The translations under genes and the position numbers were made by a program. From positions 1-9,735 of the forward strand of contig CAMLLA010000134.1 in the NCBI GenBank assembly GCA_946480525.1: DNA of 9,735 nucleotides, in the 5' to 3' direction. Below the pieces are notes generated by a model that ran no database searches, was not told the DNA's origin, and saw nothing but the letters and a program-made list of their open reading frames with translations. Source of the DNA: an uncultured Asticcacaulis sp. Its GTDB lineage: Bacteria > Pseudomonadota > Alphaproteobacteria > Caulobacterales > Caulobacteraceae. Of this stretch, positions 1 to 6,911 are shown one piece after another (within the stretch, counting starts at the first letter, position 1; each line of letters starts with the position of its first letter).

Positions 1-46
1 GCGCCTTCTTAAATGTGGCATTATTTGGAAGGCACTGGCCTTTAAC

Positions 47-78
47 CCCGATGAACTCCGGTTCATCGGGTTTTTTTT
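47..78 (+). terminator. Rho-independent terminator at left edge
   Basis: A perfect 10-bp stem (47-56 pairs with 61-70) closes a TCCG tetraloop and is followed directly by eight T (71-78). This is a textbook intrinsic terminator read on the plus strand, so it should end a plus-strand gene lying left of the window. The TGA stop of the minus-strand TetR gene (63-65) lies inside the right arm. Read from the minus strand the hairpin is followed by GGTTAAAGG rather than a U run, so it would be a poor terminator for that gene. Confidence 0.9.
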
Positions 79-761
79 GCCCCTGCGGCAATGCCATCCA
101 GCAGGATATCGAGCCCGCTCCGGAAGGTACCCTCCCAGTCATCGTCGAGCAGCAGACGGGACTGTTGAAGCGTCGGATAGGCGCCAAGGTCTCGCTGTGC
201 AGAGGCCCTGTCGTCTGAAGGACGGTCGAAACTGGCCAGGGTCACCGTCGCCCCCATGACATAGTTCCACAGCGACCAGACCGCGACATTGAGATCGACC
301 GGCGCGACACCGGCATCCGACAAGACCCGGCTCAGCCTTTCCAGTCGGCCGAGCATGCTGGCGCCGAGTGCGCGACGCGGCAATAGCGCCGCCGACCAGG
401 GATGGCGCAACATGGTGGCGCGCCAGTCGGCCAGCATGTGAACGAGCGGTGCGCGCCAGCCTGCGGCTGCATCTTCCGATTCCGGAATGCGATAGACCAG
501 CACGGCGTCCAGCGCCAGATCGAGAACCTGTTCCTTGTTGGTGACGTGCCAGTACAGGCTCATAGCCCCGACGCCCAGCCGATCGGCAAGCCGGCGCATG
601 GTCAATCCATCGACACCTTCGGCATCCAGCAGATCAACGGCTTTTGCGACGATACGGTCCGGTGACAACAGCGTGTCCTTGCGCGGCGCACGCCTGGCCA
701 CAGGCCGCTTGTCTGTCTGTTGCGGTGTCCTTCCTCGGGCGCCGCCGGGTTTGGCTGCCAT
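63..761 (-). CDS. TetR/AcrR-family transcriptional regulator
   Basis: A 232-residue DNA-binding regulator, the normal size for the family. After a basic, probably disordered N-terminus (residues 1-30), the helix-turn-helix lies at about residues 53-81 (LTMRRLADRLGVGAMSLYWH, then NKEQVLD). This is the classic TetR recognition region with its Y-x-H/Y-F end. The C-terminal two thirds (HPWSAALLPRR near 120, then a helical bundle) resemble the tetracycline-repressor type ligand and dimerisation domain. The ATG at 761 is preferred because AAGGAT precedes it at good spacing; the frame stays open to 914 but has no family similarity there and would run across the operators. The gene is divergent from the exported RidA-like gene, and the gap carries two identical-type palindromes, so it probably represses that gene and itself. 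The ligand cannot be deduced. Confidence 0.9.
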   Translation of the reverse strand: MAAKPGGARGRTPQQTDKRPVARRAPRKDTLLSPDRIVAKAVDLLDAEGVDGLTMRRLADRLGVGAMSLYWHVTNKEQVLDLALDAVLVYRIPESEDAAAGWRAPLVHMLADWRATMLRHPWSAALLPRRALGASMLGRLERLSRVLSDAGVAPVDLNVAVWSLWNYVMGATVTLASFDRPSDDRASAQRDLGAYPTLQQSRLLLDDDWEGTFRSGLDILLDGIAAGAKKTR

Positions 762-826
762 GCGATATCCTTGCTGACCAGATTCCCGATGTAGGCCGAT
801 CGTGCCCGGATGTCGATGCAGAACGG

Positions 827-832
827 TTGACT
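827..832 (+). promoter_or_regulatory. Possible -35 box for the RidA-like gene
   Basis: TTGACT matches the -35 consensus at five of six positions and lies 61 bases before the chosen ATG at 894. A -10 element at 17-18 bp spacing would fall at about 850-856, where the sequence (ATTTAT at 851-856) is only a weak match. If it is used, both palindromes at 832-870 would sit between the -35 box and the early transcribed region, a repressing geometry. This is a visual call only. Confidence 0.35.
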
Positions 833-873
833 CGTACGATGTACGATGAGATTTATCGTACAATGTACGAGTC
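829..873. promoter_or_regulatory. Tandem TetR-type operators (two palindromes in a larger inverted repeat)
   Basis: Two 15-bp palindromes of the form TCGTAC-N3-GTACGA lie at 832-846 (centre GAT) and 856-870 (centre AAT), with their centres 24 bp apart. They are also the arms of a larger inverted repeat: 829-847 matches the reverse complement of 855-873 at 17 of 19 positions, around a 7-base spacer. Position between a divergent TetR gene and its neighbour, and dyad symmetry of about 15 bp, are what operators of this family usually show. The 24-bp spacing places two dimers roughly two helical turns apart. Binding by the adjacent TetR protein is inferred. Confidence 0.8.
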
Positions 874-893
874 GCTATATCACAGGAGGCACC

Positions 894-1376
894 ATGTCGC
901 CCGCGCTCAGACATTTGTTCATCGGAGGACTGATCATCATGACCACTGGCGTTTCAACCCTGGCTTCGGCGAAGGACAGCGCGCTGACCATCGTCAATCC
1001 GCAAGCCCTCTATGACCCAACGCCCAATGGCTACAGCACGGCAGTGATTACGCCGCGTGGCGCGCGCATAGCCTATATTTCCGGCCAGGGCGGCCAGGAC
1101 AGCAGGGGCGGCCTGTCACCGGACTTTGCCGCTCAGGTCAAGCAGGCCTATGCGAACCTGAGTGCCGCCCTCACAGGCGTCGGCGCCAAACCGGGCGGCG
1201 TAGCCAGGCTGACCGTCTATGTCGTGGATCACGATATGTCGAAGCTTGGCGTCCTGACGGAAGCCGTCAGGGCAACATTCGGCGACACCCTGCCTGCGCA
1301 GACTCTGGTGCCCGTGCCCAAGCTGGCCGTCGACGGCATGCTCTTCGAGGTCGATGCCGTGGTGGTACTTGATTAA
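894..1376 (+). CDS. Exported RidA/YjgF/UK114-family protein, divergent member
   Basis: A 160-residue protein. Residues 1-26 look like a Sec signal peptide: a short basic start, a hydrophobic core (LFIGGLIIMTTGV) and an A-S-A cleavage motif before Lys27. The mature part is about 134 residues, the size of a RidA fold, and shows family landmarks: PTPNGYSTA near 43-50, AYISGQ at 60-65, and a C-terminal LFEVDAVVVLD that matches the usual L-x-E-I-E-A-x-A strand. Classical RidA enzymes hydrolyse reactive enamine/imine intermediates in the cytosol using a conserved Arg (Arg105 in E. coli). Aligning PAQTLVPV with the usual P-A-R-S-x-V-x-V puts Gln136 at that place, so imine deaminase activity is doubtful. 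The ATG at 894 is chosen because AGGAGG (884-889) precedes it; an in-frame ATG at 846 lies inside the operator. Function is unknown; it probably acts in the periplasm under TetR control. Confidence 0.85.
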   Translation: MSPALRHLFIGGLIIMTTGVSTLASAKDSALTIVNPQALYDPTPNGYSTAVITPRGARIAYISGQGGQDSRGGLSPDFAAQVKQAYANLSAALTGVGAKPGGVARLTVYVVDHDMSKLGVLTEAVRATFGDTLPAQTLVPVPKLAVDGMLFEVDAVVVLD

Positions 1377-2467
1377 AGCTTCCGGACCGAGTCGCGCTCG
1401 ATCAACGTGAACGGCAATTCGCGGACGATGCTGCTGAATGGCTGCGAGTCGCCGTCCACATTGTTCCGCTCCAGCAGGATGTCCGCCGCAGCAAAGGCCA
1501 TGTCGGTCACCGGCTGGCGGATCGTCGTCAGGTGTGGCCAGATCAGTTCGCAACCCGGCGTGTCGTCGAAACCGACGATCGACAGGTCATCAGGGATTCG
1601 GATGCCCAGTCGCTGGGCCACGCTCATTATGCCGAAAGCCATGTCGTCGTTCGACGAAAAGATGGCAGTTGGCCTGGCTTGCCCGTCCGCGAAGAAGGCA
1701 TTGCCGACATCGACGCCCGACTCGAAACTGAAATAGCCCTGCTTGACCCACTCGGGCCTGGGCTCGATGCCGGCATCGCGCATGGCGCTCATAAAGCCCT
1801 TATAGCGCAGATGCGTTCCGCCGTGCTCCGGATGCCCCATGACGAAGCCGATATCACGATGCCCCATATTGATCAGATACTGCGCCATTTCATAGGCGGC
1901 GCGCGCCTCATCCATGCGCACCGTCGCGGTGCGGCCCGGATAAAGAAACGGCGCGATGCGGACATAGGGCACATTGGCCGCTTCGACGGTCTGCAGCACG
2001 ACCGCCATATCGCACAATGGCGGGGTCAGGATGACGCCATCCAGACGGATCGTCGACAGCAGGTTCGCGATCGACTTTTCCACCGCGCCCCCCGTCAGGT
2101 CCTGCGGTTCGGCCAGCAAATGATAGTTGCTTTCCCGGCAACGTTTAACAACGCCCTGGTGCATCTGCATGATATAGGTCGGCACCGGGTTGTGATAGAG
2201 CAGCCCCAGCAGGAAGCTGCGCGACCCGGCCAGGGAACGGGCCAGCAGGTTCGGGCGATAGTGCAGGACGTCGGCGGCCTGCTTGACCTTGGCGCGCGTT
2301 TCCTCACGCACGTTCGGCTCATCGTTCATGACGCGCGAAACGGTCTTGATCGAGACACCGGCCAGACGCGCCACGTCATTGATGGTCGAAACCGCACCCG
2401 CAATGCCCGGCGCGGGCGCCGTGCCTCCCGGGAAAGCCTTGGTTTGATTCACTGGGTTCCGTTCCAA
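1373..2467 (-). CDS. LacI-family transcriptional regulator, probable regulator of the sugar catabolism cluster
   Basis: A regulator of about 364 residues. The LacI-type helix-turn-helix is at about residues 28-49 (TINDVARLAGVSIKTVSRVM). The hinge helix follows (RPNLLARSLAG, 71-81), then a periplasmic-binding-protein-like sugar-binding core (LLGLLYHNP near 87, GVILTPP near 144, FSSNDDMAFG near 268, SIVGFDDTP near 297, TTIRQP). The start is uncertain: no ATG exists upstream of the HTH. The candidates are TTG at 2465-2467 and GTG at 2450-2452, neither with a strong ribosome site, so the first 27 residues may be partly untranslated. It is the last minus-strand gene, 92 bp after eda, and a near-perfect -35 box lies in that gap. 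A LacI-like operator upstream of zwf makes it the obvious candidate controller, with KDPG, 6-phosphogluconate or a glucose derivative as a guessable effector. Its stop overlaps that of the RidA-like gene. Confidence 0.92.
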   Translation of the reverse strand: MERNPVNQTKAFPGGTAPAPGIAGAVSTINDVARLAGVSIKTVSRVMNDEPNVREETRAKVKQAADVLHYRPNLLARSLAGSRSFLLGLLYHNPVPTYIMQMHQGVVKRCRESNYHLLAEPQDLTGGAVEKSIANLLSTIRLDGVILTPPLCDMAVVLQTVEAANVPYVRIAPFLYPGRTATVRMDEARAAYEMAQYLINMGHRDIGFVMGHPEHGGTHLRYKGFMSAMRDAGIEPRPEWVKQGYFSFESGVDVGNAFFADGQARPTAIFSSNDDMAFGIMSVAQRLGIRIPDDLSIVGFDDTPGCELIWPHLTTIRQPVTDMAFAAADILLERNNVDGDSQPFSSIVRELPFTLIERDSVRKL

Positions 2468-2504
2468 TATCCGCCGATTACTGGCAAAACTTTCTTCACC
2501 TGTG

Positions 2505-2516
2505 CAAATTTGTCAA
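2505..2516 (-). promoter_or_regulatory. Possible lacI promoter -35 with overlapping palindrome
   Basis: On the minus strand TTGACA (2511-2516) is a perfect -35 hexamer. It overlaps the 8-bp palindrome CAAATTTG (2505-2512). No convincing -10 is seen 16-18 bp downstream; AAAGTT at 2488-2493 is weak. If real, it gives the LacI-family gene its own promoter, and the palindrome could be an autoregulatory site. Confidence 0.35.
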
Positions 2517-2519
2517 CAG

Positions 2520-2542
2520 CGCACTCTGTGGGAGAGAGTGCG
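2520..2542 (-). other. Hairpin downstream of eda
   Basis: An 8-bp perfect stem, CGCACTCT (2520-2527) with AGAGTGCG (2535-2542), closes a 7-base loop. It lies 17 bases beyond the eda stop codon. There is no U run after it on either strand, so it is a weak intrinsic-terminator candidate at best. It may instead protect the 3' end of the eda message or reduce read-through into lacI. Confidence 0.4.
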
Positions 2543-2559
2543 ACCGCAACTCTTAAGGT

Positions 2560-3189
2560 TTATTTGCCGAAGGTCGAGACAGCTTCTGCGGCAAGACGGG
2601 TGATCTCGACCCAATTACCCTCTTCCATTGCCTTGGCCGGTGCAACCCACGATCCGCCGACGCACAGAACGTTCGGCAAGGCCAGGAAGTCAGCCGCATT
2701 TTTCACGTCAATGCCACCGGTGGGGCAAAACTTGACCTGAGGCAGCGGGCCGCTCATGCCCTTCAGATAGTTGACGCCCCCAGCAGGCACGGCCGGAAAG
2801 AATTTCAGGAAGTTGAAGTCCCATTCCATTGCCTGCATGACTTCGGAAGACGTCGCCACACCCGGCAGCAGCGGCAGCGCGTCCTGATGGGCCAAGGCCT
2901 TTGTCAGCCCCGGCGACACGGCGAATTTCGCACCCGCCCTGGCGGCCTTTTCGGCGTCCTTTGGCGTGAGCACCGTACCGGCGCCGACAGACGCTTCCGG
3001 GCATTCTTCATTGATCAGCTTGATGGCGTCGAGCGCGCAATCGGTACGCAGGGTGATTTCCAGCACCTTGATGCCACCCGCGATAAGCGACTGCGCCAGC
3101 GGCACGGCGTGCTCAATCTTCGAAATGACCATGACCGGCAGGACAGGTCCCATGGTCATGTATTTCTGGACTTTATCGTTCTGCGACAT
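2560..3189 (-). CDS. eda: 2-dehydro-3-deoxyphosphogluconate (KDPG) aldolase
   Basis: A 209-residue class I aldolase that cleaves KDPG to pyruvate and glyceraldehyde-3-phosphate, the last Entner-Doudoroff step, in the cytosol. The length is typical. Visible active-site features are Glu44 and Arg48 in LEITLRT (general base and carboxylate binding), the Schiff-base Lys129 in FLKFFPA, SVGAGTVL at 67-74, the phosphate-binding PTGGI at 156-160 and GGSW at 178-181. The ATG at 3187-3189 has a modest AGG eight bases upstream. Many Eda enzymes also act on 4-hydroxy-2-oxoglutarate or oxaloacetate, which cannot be judged here. It follows glk after a 131-bp gap that contains a terminator-like hairpin, so its expression may be uncoupled in part from the upstream genes. 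Confidence 0.97.
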   Translation of the reverse strand: MSQNDKVQKYMTMGPVLPVMVISKIEHAVPLAQSLIAGGIKVLEITLRTDCALDAIKLINEECPEASVGAGTVLTPKDAEKAARAGAKFAVSPGLTKALAHQDALPLLPGVATSSEVMQAMEWDFNFLKFFPAVPAGGVNYLKGMSGPLPQVKFCPTGGIDVKNAADFLALPNVLCVGGSWVAPAKAMEEGNWVEITRLAAEAVSTFGK

Positions 3190-3209
3190 GATCTTGACCT
3201 ATATTCTGC

Positions 3210-3226
3210 GCGCGGCCGGACCGCGC
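3210..3226 (-). other. GC-rich hairpin in the eda leader
   Basis: A 6-bp all-GC stem (GCGCGG 3210-3215 with CCGCGC 3221-3226) closes a 5-base loop, starting 21 bases before the eda ATG. TTGCGC just upstream on the minus strand, with AATATA 17 bp further on, could be a weak eda promoter, but the match is poor. The hairpin would sit in the leader of any read-through transcript. Confidence 0.35.
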
Positions 3227-3229
3227 AAG

Positions 3230-3275
3230 AAAAAACGACAGGCCTGCATGACGGATGGTCCCTCATGCAAGCCTG
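3230..3275 (-). terminator. Rho-independent terminator between glk and eda
   Basis: Read on the minus strand, a 13-bp stem (3263-3275 with 3239-3251, a single G-U wobble) closes an 11-base loop. Three bases later comes a run of six U (3230-3235). This has every part of an intrinsic terminator and lies 46 bases after the glk stop codon. It should end or attenuate the zwf-pgl-edd-glk transcript before eda. Confidence 0.75.
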
Positions 3276-3287
3276 GATTTGAATCAT

Positions 3288-3318
3288 CATACAAAGGTGC
3301 CTTTCGCACTTTTGTATG
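3288..3318 (-). other. Long hairpin directly after the glk stop codon
   Basis: CATACAAA (3288-3295) pairs perfectly with TTTGTATG (3311-3318). After one mismatch, GTGC (3297-3300) pairs with GCAC (3306-3309) around a 5-base loop. The hairpin starts two bases past the glk stop. The bases after it on the minus strand (ATGATTCAAATCC) are not a U run, so it is probably an mRNA-stabilising or processing structure, not the terminator itself. Confidence 0.55.
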
Positions 3319-3320
3319 GG

Positions 3321-4319
3321 TTACGCCACAATTTCCTGATCCGTAAGCGCGTTCGCCGAACCCAGCAAGGCCGCGTAAGGATGGATGATGATGCGCGATG
3401 GGATGGCGGACACCAGATGCACCATCGGCTGCTTGGCTTCCATGCGGGCGCGGAAACGCAGCTCGTCGATGTGCTTGATCAGGCGCGGCGCGATGCCACC
3501 GGCCATGAACATGCCCGAAGTCGCGCCGTGCGCCAGCGCCAGGTCACCGCAGACGCTGGCCATGATGTCGAGGAAGGCTTCGACCGTATAACGGCTGCCC
3601 GTGGCGTCCTCGCCCTCCAGGTGGGTGATCTGGGCGGGCGTCAGGTTTTCAGTGCCTTCGCCACGGATCGAGCAGATCGCCTGGTAGAGATTGACGAGGC
3701 CCGGGCCCGACAGCAGCATTTCGACCGTAACGCGGCCGAACTTCTTGCGCAGGAAGCGCTGGATTTCGGCCTCGTAATCGTTGACCGGGGCCCAGGAGAT
3801 GTGGCCGCTTTCCGTCGACAGACAGTAAGGTCCGTAAGGACCCCCGACCAGCACCGAGGCGCCGAAGCCCGTCCCCGCCCCCATGACGGCATGAACATTG
3901 CCGAAGCCTTGCGTCACCGGCCCGATCGTCTTGACGTCCTGATCCGCCAGATGCGGCAGGGCAAAGGCCAGGCCGGCATAGTCATTGATCAGGCGCGCCT
4001 TGGGGGCGCCGACGGATTCGGCCAGCAGCCGCTCTTCGATGACCCAGCTGAGGTTCGTGAACTTGATCCGGCCATCCTTGACCGGGCCGGCCACGGCGAC
4101 ACAGGCATAGTCGAGCGCCGGACGGCCGCCGATCATGCCGAAATAGGCCTTGAGCGCATGATAGACGTCCGGATAGTCGCCGCACTCCAGCGACTTGAAA
4201 CTGGACAATGTCGTCTTGCCATCCGTCCGTTCGGCCACGGCGAAGCGCGCATTGGTGCCGCCGATGTCGCCGACCAGACCGCGCAGCGTGCGGCCGGAAA
4301 TTCCTGATTGAGCTGTCAT
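3321..4319 (-). CDS. glk: Glucokinase (Glk family)
   Basis: A 332-residue cytosolic ATP-dependent glucokinase of the bacterial Glk family, making glucose-6-phosphate, the substrate of the neighbouring Zwf. The ATP phosphate loop is LVGDIGGTNARFA (15-27). Sugar-binding and catalytic residues fit the E. coli enzyme: Asn89 in FTNLSW, catalytic base Asp113 in LINDYAG, Glu170 and His173 in TESGH, and Glu200 before LLSGPGL. MGAGTGFG (146-153) and MFMAGGIAPR (270-279) form the second phosphate and adenosine regions. The ATG at 4317-4319 is chosen because it gives the family's usual N-terminus and follows the edd stop by four bases with AAGG just ahead. The frame is open further to 4535, but that extension overlaps edd and is not credible. 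Confidence 0.96.
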   Translation of the reverse strand: MTAQSGISGRTLRGLVGDIGGTNARFAVAERTDGKTTLSSFKSLECGDYPDVYHALKAYFGMIGGRPALDYACVAVAGPVKDGRIKFTNLSWVIEERLLAESVGAPKARLINDYAGLAFALPHLADQDVKTIGPVTQGFGNVHAVMGAGTGFGASVLVGGPYGPYCLSTESGHISWAPVNDYEAEIQRFLRKKFGRVTVEMLLSGPGLVNLYQAICSIRGEGTENLTPAQITHLEGEDATGSRYTVEAFLDIMASVCGDLALAHGATSGMFMAGGIAPRLIKHIDELRFRARMEAKQPMVHLVSAIPSRIIIHPYAALLGSANALTDQEIVA

Positions 4320-4323
4320 TACC

Positions 4324-6138
4324 TTACCAAAAGACCGCACCGCCCGCGTCGGCTGGCCCCACGACGCGTCGCATATGTGCAAAAAGTTCCCGACCCACAC
4401 CGTCGGCTTCTTTTGGCCGTTCAGCGTTTTGTCTTTGAGCAAACTCGGCGGCATCACCGAGGTAGTCCACAGTTCCCGCAACGCAGTCGACCCGGATGAG
4501 GTCGCCCGTCCGCAGTTTCGCGATCGGTCCGCCATCCACCGCTTCCGGTGTCAGGTGAATCGCCGCCGTTACCTTGCCCGACGCGCCCGACATGCGGCCG
4601 TCCGAAACCAGCGCCACCTTGCGGCCCTGATCGAGGATCGACGACAGCGATGGCGTCAGCGAATGCAGTTCCGGCATCCCGTTGGCTTTTGGCCCCTGGA
4701 AACGGACGACGCAAACGAAATCGCCTTCCGGCAGTTGTTTGGCCTTGAAGGCCGCCAGGAAATCGTCCTGGTCGTCGAATACCACACAGGGGCCTTCGAC
4801 GATCTGGTGCTCCGGCTTGACGGCTGAGGTCTTGGTGACCGAGCGGCCGAGATTGCCCTTCAACTCGCGCAAGCCGCCTTCGGGCTGGAACGGATTGGAC
4901 AGCGGACGCACGACGGCCTCATCGAGGCTGTGCTCCGGCACCGGGCGCCAGGTCAGTACGCCCTCATCCAGGAAGGGCTCGGTGGCATAGAGGCTCAGGC
5001 CGTGCCCCCAGATGGTGTCGACGTCTTCGTGCAGCAGGCCGCCCGACAGCAGTTCGCGGATAACAAAGCCGACACCGCCTGCGGCATGGAAGTGGTTCAC
5101 ATCAGCCGAACCGTTGGGATAGACGCGCGCCAGCAAGGGGACGACGCGCGACAGCTGGTCCAGGTCTTCCCAGGTCAGGATGACGCCGGCCGCCCGCGCC
5201 ATGGCCGGCAGATGCAGGGTGTGGTTGGTCGAACCACCGGTGGCCAGAAGGCCAACAGCGGCGTTAATGAACGCCTTTTCCGACAGGACATCGGCCAGGC
5301 GCTTCGGATCCTTGCCGTTCTCGGCGGTCCTTGCGGCGCGCTCGGTAGCAGCGGCGGTGAGAGCCTCACGCAGCGGCGTGTTGGGATGGACAAAGGCCGC
5401 GCCTGGCACGTGCAGCCCCATCATTTCCATCATCATCTGGTTGGAATTGGCCGTGCCGTAGAAGGTGCAGGTGCCTGCGGCATGGTAGGACGCCATTTCG
5501 GCGGCCAAAAGCGCGTCGCGGCCGACTTCACCCAGCGCATAAAGCGTGCGGATCTTGGCTTTTTCCGGGTTCGGAAGACCTGAAGACATCGGACCGCCCG
5601 GCACGAAGATGACCGGCAGGTGGGCGAACGACAGGGCGCCGATGACCAGACCCGGCACGATCTTGTCGCAGATGCCCAGCATCAGGGCGGCGTCGAAGGC
5701 GTCGTGGCTGAGCGCGATGGCCGTGCCCATGGCGATGACGTCGCGCGAGAACAGCGACAGCTCCATGCCGGGGCGGCCCTGCGTCACACCATCACACATG
5801 GCCGGCACGCCGCCGGCGACCTGGACCGTCGCGCCGACTTTCCGCGCCGCGACACGGATCTTGTCCGGATAGTCATGATAGGGCTGATGCGCTGACAGCA
5901 TGTCATTGTAGGACGTGACGATGCCGATATTGGGCACTGCGTCCAGCGCTTGCTGCAGCTTGTCGGTATCCGACGACGCCGCCACGACGTGGGCGTAGTT
6001 GGCACAGGACAGCTTCTTGCGGCGTGGCTCATCCGACTTGTAGCGGTCGGTGCGGCTCATGAACTCGGCCCGCAGATCGCGCGAGCGTTCGATGACGCGC
6101 TGGGTGACTTCGGCGAGAACGGGGTGCAGAGTGGTCAT
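4324..6138 (-). CDS. edd: 6-phosphogluconate dehydratase
   Basis: A 604-residue iron-sulfur dehydratase of the IlvD/Edd family, converting 6-phosphogluconate to KDPG in the cytosol. The full length matches family members. Candidate cluster ligands are Cys115 (AMCDGVTQG), Cys157 ([10 protein letters not shown], the first family signature) and Cys224 ([14 protein letters not shown]). The second signature [14 protein letters not shown] is at about 508-521. The motif [10 protein letters not shown] and the long central insert favour Edd over dihydroxyacid dehydratase (IlvD), as does the position between pgl and glk. GAGG seven bases before the ATG at 6136-6138 is a good ribosome site and overlaps the TGA of pgl, suggesting translational coupling. 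Like other enzymes of this family it is probably oxidant-sensitive. Confidence 0.97.
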   Translation of the reverse strand: MTTLHPVLAEVTQRVIERSRDLRAEFMSRTDRYKSDEPRRKKLSCANYAHVVAASSDTDKLQQALDAVPNIGIVTSYNDMLSAHQPYHDYPDKIRVAARKVGATVQVAGGVPAMCDGVTQGRPGMELSLFSRDVIAMGTAIALSHDAFDAALMLGICDKIVPGLVIGALSFAHLPVIFVPGGPMSSGLPNPEKAKIRTLYALGEVGRDALLAAEMASYHAAGTCTFYGTANSNQMMMEMMGLHVPGAAFVHPNTPLREALTAAATERAARTAENGKDPKRLADVLSEKAFINAAVGLLATGGSTNHTLHLPAMARAAGVILTWEDLDQLSRVVPLLARVYPNGSADVNHFHAAGGVGFVIRELLSGGLLHEDVDTIWGHGLSLYATEPFLDEGVLTWRPVPEHSLDEAVVRPLSNPFQPEGGLRELKGNLGRSVTKTSAVKPEHQIVEGPCVVFDDQDDFLAAFKAKQLPEGDFVCVVRFQGPKANGMPELHSLTPSLSSILDQGRKVALVSDGRMSGASGKVTAAIHLTPEAVDGGPIAKLRTGDLIRVDCVAGTVDYLGDAAEFAQRQNAERPKEADGVGRELFAHMRRVVGPADAGGAVFW

Positions 6139-6147
6139 GATAATGCC

Positions 6148-6891
6148 TCAGGGCGCCCAGACGAATTCGACGGCGACCGGGCACTGGGCCAGGAAGGCGC
6201 CGATGGGCGTGGTATAGGGATCGGTCGACAGGGCAGCGGATTTCAGTACGTCCAGTTTCGTCTGGCCGGTGATGTAGAACAGGACGCGCCGCGAATGGTT
6301 GATGGCCGGCACCGTCAGGGTGATGCGCGGCAGCCTGGGTTCCAGCTCGGTAACCGACGCTGAAACCGGCAGGACCAGGGCGTCGGTATTGTAAACAACA
6401 CCATTGATGGCATGGCCGGGGAAGATCGATGCATAGTGCGCGTCCGGCCCCATGCCCATCAGGGCGAAGTCGAACACCGGGGGCTCCCCGCCGCCCAGTT
6501 CGCGCAGTTTCGCCTCGGCCTTGGCAGCGCAGGCATACTGGTCGTCGATGTCCTGGATGAGTGAGGTCAGGTCCATCCTGCCCTGTCCGACGACACTGTT
6601 CAGTGCCTCACGCATCATGCGCGTATTGGAGGCGGCGTCATCGGTCGGCACAAACCGCTCGTCGACCTGGAACAGCTTGACCTTGTCCCAGTCGATATCC
6701 TCCGTGACCAGTTTTTCATAGATCGGCTTGGGTGTGGTGCCACCGCACCCAAGCCAGATCGCCTTGCCGCGCTGAGCTATGGCGTCCCGAAGAGACCTGG
6801 CGATGTTTGGCGCGATCCACGCCCCGGCTTCCGCCGCGCTGTCGAAACAACGCACCGCGACGGGCCCCTTGGCGCCGTCGAAGGTGACCAT
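6148..6891 (-). CDS. pgl: 6-phosphogluconolactonase (DevB/SOL family)
   Basis: About 247 residues; hydrolyses 6-phosphogluconolactone made by Zwf to 6-phosphogluconate used by Edd. Family motifs are present: GCGGTTPKPIYEKL (sugar-phosphate binding), FQVDERFVPTDDAASNTRMM, FDFALMGMGPDAHYASIFPG and PRITLTVPAI. In the third, Asp-Ala-His replaces the common Asp-Gly-His, a mild change. The start is a choice: ATG at 6889-6891 has AGGG four bases ahead and leaves a 20-bp gap after zwf. An in-frame GTG at 6907-6909 would add six residues, leave only two bases after the zwf stop, and has no clear ribosome site. It lies inside the operon, with nine bases between its stop and edd. Confidence 0.94.
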   Translation of the reverse strand: MVTFDGAKGPVAVRCFDSAAEAGAWIAPNIARSLRDAIAQRGKAIWLGCGGTTPKPIYEKLVTEDIDWDKVKLFQVDERFVPTDDAASNTRMMREALNSVVGQGRMDLTSLIQDIDDQYACAAKAEAKLRELGGGEPPVFDFALMGMGPDAHYASIFPGHAINGVVYNTDALVLPVSASVTELEPRLPRITLTVPAINHSRRVLFYITGQTKLDVLKSAALSTDPYTTPIGAFLAQCPVAVEFVWAP

Positions 6892-6911
6892 GTGGCCCTG
6901 CCCGTCCACCG

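Noticed and set aside
762..914. N-terminal extension of the TetR protein
   Set aside because: The frame is open, but it crosses the operators and the RidA-like start region, lacks family similarity, and the internal ATG at 761 has a good AAGGAT ribosome site.
2520..2542. Hairpin after eda as a true intrinsic terminator
   Set aside because: The stem is good, but no U run follows on either strand, so it is listed only as a hairpin.
4320..4535. N-terminal extension of glucokinase over the end of edd
   Set aside because: The extra 72 residues overlap edd in another frame, and the ATG at 4319 gives the normal Glk N-terminus directly before the GDIGGTN loop.
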